Assembly: GCF_007096635.1 (NCBI RefSeq)
Contig: NZ_VKAA01000016.1
Coordinates: 63,719-127,718 of the forward strand
DNA: 64,000 bases
Reading direction: 5' to 3'
From: Mycolicibacterium sp. 018/SC-01/001
GTDB taxonomy: Bacteria; Actinomycetota; Actinomycetes; Mycobacteriales; Mycobacteriaceae
Below, piece after piece: positions 56,694 to 64,000 of this stretch. The notes beneath the pieces are model-generated. The model saw only the letters and a list, made by a program, of their open reading frames with translations, was not told where the DNA came from and ran no database searches. Made by a program: the position numbers and the translations under genes. Position 1 is the first letter of the stretch. Each line of letters opens with the position of its first letter.

Positions 56694-58169
56694 ATGACGC
56701 AGGAGTCGGCAGCGCAGGCGACGAACAAGCGGCGTACCAAGTCGGTGGAGCAGTCGATCGCCGACACCGACGAGCCCGACACCCGGCTTCGCAAGGACCT
56801 GACCTGGTGGGATCTCACCGTCTTCGGCGTCTCGGTGGTGATCGGCGCCGGCATCTTCACGATCACCGCCTCGACGGCGGCCAATCTGACCGGCCCGGCG
56901 ATCTCGGTGTCGTTCGTCATCGCCGCGGTCGCCTGCGGGCTGGCCGCGCTGTGCTACGCCGAATTCGCCTCGACCGTGCCGGTGGCGGGTAGCGCGTACA
57001 CCTTCTCCTACGCGACGTTCGGCGAGTTCGTCGCGTGGATCATCGGCTGGGACCTGATCCTCGAGTTCGCGGTGGCCGCGGCCGTCGTCGCGAAAGGCTG
57101 GTCGAGTTACCTCGGGACTGTCTTCGGCTTCGGGGGCGGGGTGGCGAATCTGGGCGGCTTCGAGGTGGATTGGGGAGCGCTGCTGATCATCGCGTTCGTG
57201 ACCGCGATCCTCGCCTACGGCACCAAACTGTCGGCCGGCGTCAGCCTCGCGATCACCGCGATCAAGGTCGCCGTGGTGTTGCTCGTCGTCATCGTCGGGG
57301 CGTTCTACATCAAGACCCAGAACTTCACGCCGTTCATCCCGCCCGCCGAAGCCGGGGAAGGCGGCTCCGGTACCGAGCAGTCGCTGTTCTCGCTGCTGAC
57401 CGGCGCCGAAGGCAGCCACTACGGGCTCTACGGCGTGCTCGCGGGCGCGTCGATCGTGTTCTTCGCGTTCATCGGGTTCGACATCGTCGCGACCACCGCC
57501 GAGGAGACCGCGAACCCGCAGCGCGACGTGCCGCGCGGCATCCTGGCCTCTCTCGGCATCGTGACCGTGCTCTACGTCGCCGTCACCGTCGTCGTCTCGG
57601 GGATGGTCAGCTACAAGGAACTGCGGGACGCCGAGACGCAGAACCTGGCGACCGCGTTCGCGCTGAACGGCGTGGACTGGGCGGCCAAGGTGATCTCGAT
57701 CGGGGCGCTGGCCGGGCTCACGACCGTCGTGATCGTGCTGGTCTTGGGGCAGACCCGGGTGTTGTTCGCGATGTCGCGGGACGGCCTGCTGCCGCGCACC
57801 CTGGCCAAGACCGGCAAGCACGGCACTCCGGTGCGGATCACGCTGCTGGTCGGCGTCGTCGTCGCGATCACGGCGACGGTGTTCCCGATCGGCAAGCTCG
57901 AGGAAATGGTGAACATCGGCACGCTGTTCGCGTTCGTCCTGGTGTCGGCCGGTGTGCTGGTGCTGCGGCGGACGCGGCCGGATTTGAAGCGTGGATTCCG
58001 GACGCCGTGGGTGCCCGTGCTGCCGATCCTGTCGATCATCGCCTGCGTGTGGCTGATGCTGAACCTCACCGGGCTGACCTGGATTCGCTTCCTGATCTGG
58101 ATGGCTCTCGGCGTGGTCGTCTACTTCCTGTACGGCCGACGCCACTCGCTGGTCGCCCGTCGGGGCTGA
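56694..58169 (+). CDS. APC-family amino-acid permease
   Basis: A 491-residue transporter with twelve helices, matching Rv3253c by order. DLTWWDLTVFGVSVVIGAGIFTIT is the typical first helix with the G-x-G substrate-binding break; FFAFIGFDIVATTAEETANPQRDVPRGI and VLGQTRVLFAMSRDGLLP are cationic amino-acid transporter signatures. The ATG at 56694 follows GAGGA; a TTG at 56691 is just before it. It lies upstream of the alkB operon but is separated by a repeat and a promoter. Confidence 0.92.
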   Translation: MTQESAAQATNKRRTKSVEQSIADTDEPDTRLRKDLTWWDLTVFGVSVVIGAGIFTITASTAANLTGPAISVSFVIAAVACGLAALCYAEFASTVPVAGSAYTFSYATFGEFVAWIIGWDLILEFAVAAAVVAKGWSSYLGTVFGFGGGVANLGGFEVDWGALLIIAFVTAILAYGTKLSAGVSLAITAIKVAVVLLVVIVGAFYIKTQNFTPFIPPAEAGEGGSGTEQSLFSLLTGAEGSHYGLYGVLAGASIVFFAFIGFDIVATTAEETANPQRDVPRGILASLGIVTVLYVAVTVVVSGMVSYKELRDAETQNLATAFALNGVDWAAKVISIGALAGLTTVVIVLVLGQTRVLFAMSRDGLLPRTLAKTGKHGTPVRITLLVGVVVAITATVFPIGKLEEMVNIGTLFAFVLVSAGVLVLRRTRPDLKRGFRTPWVPVLPILSIIACVWLMLNLTGLTWIRFLIWMALGVVVYFLYGRRHSLVARRG

Positions 58170-58177
58170 TTCCACCT

Positions 58178-58310
58178 TTCCGCGAGCGCGCGCGTTTGTT
58201 CGTTGACGCGCCGCGGTTTGTGACATTTCGCGCGCGCTCGGGGGCCACGAGTGCGCGCTCCCTCACACGACACGCGGGGCGACTGTGTGCAGACACGCGC
58301 GCTCGCGGAA
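58178..58310. repeat. Intergenic element with GC-rich terminal inverted repeats
   Basis: TTCCGCGAGCGCGCG at 58178-58192 matches exactly the reverse complement of the end at 58296-58310, giving a 133-bp element that could fold into a long hairpin-ended structure. The right end GCAGACACGCGCGCTCGCGG occurs again near 60032-60051. Such GC-rich motifs look like a dispersed mycobacterial intergenic repeat. It has no coding capacity. Confidence 0.7.
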
Positions 58311-58324
58311 CGAGGCGTCTTTAC

Positions 58325-58336
58325 AAAACTAGTTTT
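58325..58336. promoter_or_regulatory. Upstream operator palindrome of the alkB operon
   Basis: AAAACTAGTTTT, a perfect 12-base palindrome just upstream of the -35 box of alkB. A related imperfect copy lies at 58355-58366, 30 bases downstream (about three helical turns). It is a likely site for the TetR-family protein encoded at the end of the operon. Confidence 0.6.
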
Positions 58337-58342
58337 CGTGTC

Positions 58343-58371
58343 TAGACAGGTGACAAAACCAGCGTTATAGT
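58343..58371 (+). promoter_or_regulatory. Sigma-A type promoter of alkB-rubA-rubB-tetR
   Basis: -35 TAGACA (58343-58348), a 17-base spacer and -10 TATAGT (58366-58371); each box differs from consensus at one base. Transcription would start near 58378. The second operator copy sits in the spacer, so a bound repressor would block RNA polymerase. Confidence 0.65.
58355..58366. promoter_or_regulatory. Second, imperfect operator copy inside the alkB promoter
   Basis: AAAACCAGCGTT matches the upstream palindrome AAAACTAGTTTT at nine of twelve bases, in the same phase, and both are preceded by AC. It overlaps the -10 box by one base. Confidence 0.5.
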
Positions 58372-58414
58372 CAACGTCGACAGGTGATCGCACTCACACC
58401 GAGGAGGCATCGAG

Positions 58415-59623
58415 GTGACGACACAGGAACTGCACGGCGGCCCGGACGTGGGCGAATGGCGCGATAAGAAGCGCTACCTCTGGCTCATGGGGCTGATCGC
58501 GCCGACGGCGCTGTTCGTCATGCTGCCGCTGGTGTGGGCGTTCAACCATTGGGGGTGGCACGGCGCGGCGCAGGTGCCGTTGTGGATCGGCCCGATCCTG
58601 CTCTACGTCCTGCTGCCTGCCCTCGACCTGAAGTTCGGGCCCGACGGGCAGAACCCGCCCGACGAGGTCATGGAGCGGCTGGAAAACGACAAGTACTACC
58701 GCTACTGCACCTACATCTACATCCCGTTCCAGTACGCCAGCGTGATCCTGGGCGCCTACCTGTTCACCGCGTCCGACCTCGGCTGGCTCGGCTTCGGCGG
58801 CGGGCTGCCATGGCCGGCGAAGATCGGGCTGGCGTTGTCGGTCGGTGTGCTCGGCGGCGTGGGCATCAACACCGCGCACGAGATGGGCCACAAGAAGGAC
58901 TCGCTGGAGCGGTGGCTCTCCAAGATCACGTTGGCGCAGACCTGCTACGGGCACTTCTACATCGAGCACAACCGCGGCCATCACGTCCGCGTCGCGACGC
59001 CCGAGGATCCGGCGTCGGCGCGCCTCGGTGAGACGTTCTGGGAGTTCCTGCCGCGCAGCATCTTCGGCAGCCTGCGCTCAGCCTGGGAGTTGGAGGCCAA
59101 GCGTCTGGAGCGGGCTGGTAAGCCGACGTGGCACTGGTCCAACGACGTGCTGAACGCGTGGGCGATGTCGGCGGTGTTCTACGGCATCTTGATCGCCGTG
59201 TTCGGCGTCGGGCTGATCCCGTTCATCGTGATCTCGGCGGTGTTCGGCTTCACGCTGCTGGAGACCGTCAACTATTTGGAGCATTACGGCCTGCTGCGGC
59301 AGAAGAATTCGAACGGTCGCTACGAGCGGTGCGCGCCGGTGCACAGCTGGAACTCCGACCACATCGTGACCAACCTGTTCCTGTACCACCTGCAGCGGCA
59401 CAGCGATCACCATGCCAACCCGACGCGCCGCTATCAGACTCTGCGCAGCATGGCCGAGGCGCCGAACCTGCCGAGCGGCTATGCGTCGATGATCGCGCTG
59501 ACGTACTTCCCGCCGCTGTGGCGCACGGTGATGGACCATCGCGTCATCGCCCATTACGACGGAGACGTCACGCGGGCCAACGTCCACCCGCGGATGCGTG
59601 CCCACTATGGGGTGACCTCGTGA
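58415..59623 (+). CDS. alkB: Alkane 1-monooxygenase
   Basis: A 402-residue membrane di-iron hydroxylase that oxidises n-alkanes to 1-alkanols. The histidine boxes are HEMGH (His155), HNRGHH (His185) and LQRHSDHH (His329 on), with NYLEHYG between, and four to six helices in the N-terminal half. GAGGAGG at 58401-58407 sets the GTG start at 58415. It overlaps rubA by four bases; electrons come from the rubredoxins. Confidence 0.96.
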   Translation: MTTQELHGGPDVGEWRDKKRYLWLMGLIAPTALFVMLPLVWAFNHWGWHGAAQVPLWIGPILLYVLLPALDLKFGPDGQNPPDEVMERLENDKYYRYCTYIYIPFQYASVILGAYLFTASDLGWLGFGGGLPWPAKIGLALSVGVLGGVGINTAHEMGHKKDSLERWLSKITLAQTCYGHFYIEHNRGHHVRVATPEDPASARLGETFWEFLPRSIFGSLRSAWELEAKRLERAGKPTWHWSNDVLNAWAMSAVFYGILIAVFGVGLIPFIVISAVFGFTLLETVNYLEHYGLLRQKNSNGRYERCAPVHSWNSDHIVTNLFLYHLQRHSDHHANPTRRYQTLRSMAEAPNLPSGYASMIALTYFPPLWRTVMDHRVIAHYDGDVTRANVHPRMRAHYGVTS

Positions 59624-59793
59624 GTGCCTATCGCTGCCCGGGCTGCGACTACGTCTACGACGAAGCCAAAGGTGCACCGCGAGAGGGCTTTCCGGCGGGC
59701 ACCGGATGGGATGACATTCCCGACGACTGGTGCTGCCCCGACTGTGCAGTGCGCGAGAAGATCGATTTCGAACCGATAGGAGTGACGCAATGA
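59620..59793 (+). CDS. rubA: Rubredoxin
   Basis: A 57-residue rubredoxin: iron-binding CPGC (Cys6, Cys9) and CPDC (Cys39, Cys42), with WDDIPDDW between, as in AlkG-type domains. An extra cysteine (Cys38) precedes the second pair. It passes electrons from rubredoxin reductase to AlkB. The GTG start overlaps the alkB stop (GTGA), and its own stop overlaps the rubB ATG. Confidence 0.95.
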   Translation: MSAYRCPGCDYVYDEAKGAPREGFPAGTGWDDIPDDWCCPDCAVREKIDFEPIGVTQ

Positions 59794-59972
59794 CCGACTA
59801 CAAGCTGTACGTCTGCGTGCAGTGCGGCTTCGAGTACGACGAAGCCAAGGGCTGGCCCGAGGACGGCATCGCCCCCGGCACCCGCTGGGACGACATCCCC
59901 GACGACTGGAGCTGCCCCGACTGCGGTGCGGCCAAGTCGGACTTCGACATGGTGGAGGTCGTGCGGCCGTGA
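59790..59972 (+). CDS. rubB: Rubredoxin
   Basis: A 60-residue rubredoxin with CVQC (Cys9, Cys12) and CPDC (Cys42, Cys45), and [13 protein letters not shown]. It resembles the electron-transfer-competent AlkG2-type rubredoxins, so it is probably the direct donor to AlkB, with RubA as a less active partner; this split is known for other alkane degraders and is inferred here. The ATG overlaps the rubA stop (ATGA). Confidence 0.95.
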   Translation: MTDYKLYVCVQCGFEYDEAKGWPEDGIAPGTRWDDIPDDWSCPDCGAAKSDFDMVEVVRP

Positions 59973-59987
59973 ACGCACCCTCGTGGC

Positions 59988-60055
59988 CGGTGAGCGTGCG
60001 CTCCGGCGCGCGACACACCGGCCACGGGCGTGCAGACACGCGCGCTCGCGGGACG
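59988..60055. repeat. Second copy, partly degenerate, of the GC-rich intergenic repeat
   Basis: GTGCAGACACGCGCGCTCGC at 60030-60049 repeats the right end of the element at 58178-58310. The left end CCGGTGAGCGTGCG (59988-60001) is an imperfect inverted match. It lies between rubB and the TetR gene. Confidence 0.6.
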
Positions 60056-60079
60056 GGGGCGAGCGATAAAGTCGCGCAT

Positions 60080-60700
60080 GTGAGCAGTCCGGGGGAGAAG
60101 CGCATCAGCTACGCCGAGGCGTCGCGTGTGCTGCTGCGCGACTCCATCCTCGACGGGATGCGCGACCTGCTGCTCACCCGCGACTGGTCGTCGATCACGC
60201 TGTCCGACGTCGCGAAGGCCGCGGGCATCAGCCGCCAGACGATCTACAACGAATTCGGCTCCCGCCAGGGGCTCGCGCAGGGCTACGCGATGCGACTGGC
60301 CGACCGCCTCGTCGGTCAGATCCAGAACGCGATCGCCGCCAACGTCGGTGACGTCTACGCCGCGTTCCTCCAGGGGTTTCGCGACTTCTTTCTCGAGTCC
60401 GCAGCCGATCCGCTGGTGATCTCGCTGCTGACCGGCACCTCGAAACCCGATCTGCTGCAGATCATCACGACCGACAGCGCGCCGATCATCACGCACTGCT
60501 CGACACGGCTCACCGAACTGTTCATGACCAGCTGGGTGCGCTGCAGCGAGGAGGACGCTGGCGTGCTGGCCCGCGCGATCGTGCGCCTGGCGATGAGCTA
60601 CATCTCGATGCCGCCGGAAGCCGACCACGACGTGGCCCGCGACCTGGCCCGGCTGATGACACCGTTCGCCGAGCGCTACGGCGTCATCGAGCCGCGGTAG
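60080..60700 (+). CDS. TetR-family regulator of the alkB operon
   Basis: A 206-residue TetR-family protein. The HTH is ITLSDVAKAAGISRQTIYNEFGSRQGLAQGY, in positions about 42-72 (short motif: SDVAKAAGISRQTIYNEF). The ligand domain follows. It is the last gene of the alkB-rubA-rubB unit, as in other mycobacteria, and probably binds the AAAAC-type palindromes before alkB and is released by alkane-derived ligands. The GTG at 60080 starts MSSPGEKRISYAEASRVLL. It overlaps the convergent MFS gene by 17 bases. Confidence 0.9.
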   Translation: MSSPGEKRISYAEASRVLLRDSILDGMRDLLLTRDWSSITLSDVAKAAGISRQTIYNEFGSRQGLAQGYAMRLADRLVGQIQNAIAANVGDVYAAFLQGFRDFFLESAADPLVISLLTGTSKPDLLQIITTDSAPIITHCSTRLTELFMTSWVRCSEEDAGVLARAIVRLAMSYISMPPEADHDVARDLARLMTPFAERYGVIEPR

Positions 60701-61931
60701 CCGGAGCGTCGTCGGCCTGCTGTGGCCGCTGCGGTGCGATGGCTCGCCGGAACCGCAGGAAGATCACGACCGCGACGACGGCGACGCAGGCGCTGAGCAG
60801 ATGCGACGCCTGATAGCCGTGCGCGCTGACCACCGACCCGGCGACCACGTTGCTCAACGACGCGCCCACACCCTGCATCGTCATCACCGCCGCGAAACCG
60901 ACGTTGAAGCGGCCCGACCCGGCGAGCAGCCGCTCCACCGCGATCGGCGTCGCGATGCCGACCAGCCCGGCGCCCACCCCGTCGAGCGTCTGCACCGGGA
61001 AGATCGTCCAGAAGCCCGAATTGGTCCCTGCGATCAGACCGCGCACCGGCAGCGCGCACAACGCCACGAGCAGCACCGTCGCCAACCCGAAGCGCCGGAT
61101 CATCATCGGGGCCAGGACCGCGACCGCGATCATCGCGACCTGCGACACCCCGGTGATGATCGCGGTCGTGCGGAACGGCGTACCGAGCTCGATCGCGAAC
61201 TCCTGCGCCACCAGCCTGCTCATCGGCGCATTGCCGAAGTGGAACATCAACAGCACCAGCGCCAGCAGCAACAGCCCCGGCGTCTTCACGAGCACACGCA
61301 ACCCGGAGGGCTGCGCGCCGTCGGCGGCGTCGTCGAGTCCGCGGGCCGCGTCGTGGTCGACGCGGGCCGGATCGATGGCCATCGCGGCCACGACGGCGCC
61401 GACCGCCGTCACGAGCATCAGCGTGATGATCGCGTGCTCGCCGTACAGCGACACCGCGATGAACACCGCAGCCAGTGAGGCCACGTTGCCGGCGTGGTTC
61501 CAGAACTCGTTACGGGCGACCTGCTGCCCGAACAGCCGCGGGCCGATCACGCCGAGGGTCAGCCCCATCAGCGCCGGTCCGATCACCGCGCCGACCACCG
61601 CGGTCCCGATCTGGCCGATCCACACGATCGCCGGCGTCGGCGCGATCAGCGTGGCCAGGCCGACCGCGGTCACCACGATCACCGGCACCGCGACGAGGGC
61701 CCGCTTGTAGCGGCTGCCGTCGACCAGCGCGCCGAACGCCGGCGTCACCGCCAGGCCGATCAGACCGCCCACCGTCGCGATCGCACCCAGCGCGAACGGC
61801 GACCAGCCGCGCGTGGCGAGGAACGCGTCCAGGAACGGGCCGAGACCGTCGCGCGCGTCGGCCAGGAAGAAGTTCAGGGCGGCCAGGGCGATCAGCGATC
61901 GTCGGCCCACAGCTGCCGACCGGTCGTCCAT
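60684..61931 (-). CDS. MFS-family transporter
   Basis: A 415-residue transporter with twelve helices. [26 protein letters not shown] is helix 1 with its charged pair, and [19 protein letters not shown] the MFS A-motif region (D-x-x-x-x-R-R variant). Substrate unknown; the family covers drug and metabolite exporters. The ATG at 61931 follows GGGGGCGCG and is preferred to 61952. It is convergent with the TetR gene and divergent from sahH. Confidence 0.88.
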   Translation of the reverse strand: MDDRSAAVGRRSLIALAALNFFLADARDGLGPFLDAFLATRGWSPFALGAIATVGGLIGLAVTPAFGALVDGSRYKRALVAVPVIVVTAVGLATLIAPTPAIVWIGQIGTAVVGAVIGPALMGLTLGVIGPRLFGQQVARNEFWNHAGNVASLAAVFIAVSLYGEHAIITLMLVTAVGAVVAAMAIDPARVDHDAARGLDDAADGAQPSGLRVLVKTPGLLLLALVLLMFHFGNAPMSRLVAQEFAIELGTPFRTTAIITGVSQVAMIAVAVLAPMMIRRFGLATVLLVALCALPVRGLIAGTNSGFWTIFPVQTLDGVGAGLVGIATPIAVERLLAGSGRFNVGFAAVMTMQGVGASLSNVVAGSVVSAHGYQASHLLSACVAVVAVVIFLRFRRAIAPQRPQQADDAPATAAR

Positions 61932-62029
61932 CCGCGCGCCCCCTCCCGCCACCTGCCACCGGCGCAGCGGTGTACCCCGCGCCCGGTCGCCACCAAACCG
62001 CCCGTCACCTCCACGTCACAACGGGCGAA

Positions 62030-62059
62030 TTGGAGGCGGCCTGCGGCGACCGCTAGGGT
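62030..62059 (+). promoter_or_regulatory. Promoter candidate of sahH
   Basis: -35 TTGGAG (62030-62035), an 18-base spacer and -10 TAGGGT (62054-62059). Transcription would start near 62066, leaving a leader of about 134 bases that contains two hairpins and a short ORF. Confidence 0.4.
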
Positions 62060-62108
62060 GTTGTGGATACCTCTCGGCTGGCAGTGTGCGTCCGCTGTGT
62101 CGGATGAG

Positions 62109-62163
62109 CGCCTGTCCCGCGAGCCCGCAGGCCGAGTGTGTCGCCGGCGCACCACTGTGCGCC
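62109..62163 (+). other. Structured leader of sahH
   Basis: GGCGCAC-CACT-GTGCGCC at 62146-62163 is a perfect seven-base stem with a four-base loop. A second stem pairs GCCTG (about 62110-62114) with CAGGC (about 62128-62132). I cannot match it to the S-adenosylhomocysteine riboswitch pattern from memory. Confidence 0.45.
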
Positions 62164-62164
62164 C

Positions 62165-62199
62165 ATGAGGCAAATGACGAATCAAAAGGGGCTCTATTC

Positions 62200-62203
<4 letters not shown>
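62165..62203 (+). CDS. Short leader peptide overlapping the sahH start
   Basis: [12 protein letters not shown], twelve codons from the ATG at 62165, or nine from the in-frame ATG at 62174. The TGA (62201-62203) overlaps the sahH ATG (62200-62202). AAAGGGG inside it is the sahH ribosome-binding site. Its own ribosome-binding site is weak. It may couple or attenuate translation of sahH, or be accidental. Confidence 0.35.
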
Positions 62204-63666
<1,463 letters not shown>

Positions 63667-63667
63667 C

Positions 63668-64000
63668 ATGACGAATCGGGCGCGCGCAGCGACACTCAGT
63701 GCCGTTGCGCGCGCCCTTTTCGTTGCGGCGCTGCTGACGGGATGTCACAGCGCTGCGCAGGAGGAGACGACCGGGACGTCCCCGACACGGCCGGCGTTCG
63801 ACGTCCGCCACGACACCGACGAGCTCGCTCGCCTCTTTCCCGCTCTCGGCGCCCCGGTCTCGGCGTCGTGGATTCGGTGGAACAACGGGGGTGCCGCGAC
63901 CTGGACCGACGCCGTCGTCACGGTCACGCCCTCGACGATGAACGATCTGCTGCAGCAGCATGTTTCGGAGCCGACGACGCACCGTCCGGCGGTGCAGAAG
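63668..64000 (+). CDS. Lipoprotein of unknown function (partial, runs past window end)
   Basis: The first 111 codons are seen. MTNRARAATLSAVARALFVA is a signal peptide with arginines, then the lipobox LLTGC at residues 22-26, then a linker rich in Thr/Glu and a soluble part with SWIRWNNGGAATWTDAV. The gene begins two bases after the sahH stop. A GC-rich hairpin with a T-run falls inside its signal-peptide codons. No other start codon fits the signal peptide, so either the hairpin is weak or expression is reduced. Family not recognised. Confidence 0.65.
   Translation, partial: MTNRARAATLSAVARALFVAALLTGCHSAAQEETTGTSPTRPAFDVRHDTDELARLFPALGAPVSASWIRWNNGGAATWTDAVVTVTPSTMNDLLQQHVSEPTTHRPAVQK
63678..63720 (+). 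terminator. Intrinsic-terminator-like hairpin after sahH
   Basis: GGGCGCGCGCA (63678-63688) pairs over eleven bases with TGCGCGCGCCC (63706-63716), followed by TTTT (63717-63720). It lies 11 bases after the sahH stop but inside the next coding frame. Confidence 0.6.

Noticed and set aside
56511-58226. Open frame of 571 codons antisense to the amino-acid permease
   Set aside because: The composition (His, Asp, Arg, Gln) is that of an antisense shadow in GC-rich DNA; the permease has twelve helices and family motifs.
62066-62199. S-adenosylhomocysteine riboswitch before sahH
   Set aside because: There are hairpins, but I could not find the conserved core of the SAH riboswitch as I know it; kept only as a structured leader.

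Overview
The window is a high-GC actinobacterial chromosome segment, almost certainly from a fast-growing mycobacterium (Mycolicibacterium type). It carries a long run of genes whose order matches, from memory, the M. tuberculosis Rv3279c-Rv3248c neighbourhood: biotin ligase, PH-domain protein, GtrA protein, purK-purE, fadE25, a TIGR03089 protein, an LCP protein, rmlD-wbbL-manC, fbiA-fbiB, whiB2, manB-(SIS protein)-manA, a FAD enzyme, an amino-acid permease, alkB-rubA-rubB-tetR and sahH. A PGRS-like Gly-rich exported protein also fits a mycobacterium. No tRNA, rRNA or CRISPR array was seen.

Layout. 1-8824: first polysaccharide locus (acetyltransferase end, GT4 glycosyltransferase, Wzy-like polymerase, Wzx-like flippase, AlgD-like GDP-mannose dehydrogenase, LMW tyrosine phosphatase, an IS5-family insertion sequence, and a polyprenyl-phosphate sugar-phosphate transferase). 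8905-18129: a mixed stretch with a PH-domain protein, a YdcF-like protein, two CrcB-like four-helix proteins flanking an ArnT-like GT-C enzyme, a GAF protein, and a module of a second sugar-phosphate transferase, a divergent cis-prenyltransferase and a FAD protein. 18126-22957: conserved gtrA/purK/purE/fadE25 block with a broken LuxR-type ATPase gene inside it. 22973-37828: second polysaccharide locus (three GT4 enzymes, Wzy, Wzx, acetyltransferase, Wzz/BY-kinase-like fusion, three tandem secretory-lipase paralogues, Gmd and an Rmd-like reductase, and an exported glycoside hydrolase). 37960-64000: conserved core from birA to sahH, ending in a lipoprotein gene cut by the window edge.

The main picture is a mycobacterial core locus opened up by two complete-looking Wzx/Wzy-type exopolysaccharide systems. 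GDP-mannose can be supplied by ManA, ManB and ManC (44885-55296) and converted by the AlgD-like enzyme (to GDP-mannuronate) and by Gmd plus the Rmd-like reductase (to GDP-D-rhamnose). The initiating transferases would load undecaprenyl/decaprenyl phosphate, GT4 enzymes extend the unit, Wzx flips it, Wzy polymerises it and the Wzz-like protein sets length. Acetyltransferases, lipase-fold lipoproteins and the glycoside hydrolase are candidates for decoration or trimming. This assignment is inference from families and gene order.

The most unusual observations are: two of the three lipase paralogues lack the nucleophile and histidine; the Wzz/BY-kinase fusion lacks the P-loop lysine; a perfect 24-bp inverted repeat brackets a DUF559-type gene; a well-formed alkB promoter overlaps two copies of an AAAAC-type palindrome; sahH has a leader with a short ORF that overlaps its start codon; and an intrinsic-terminator-like hairpin lies inside the signal-peptide codons of the gene after sahH.
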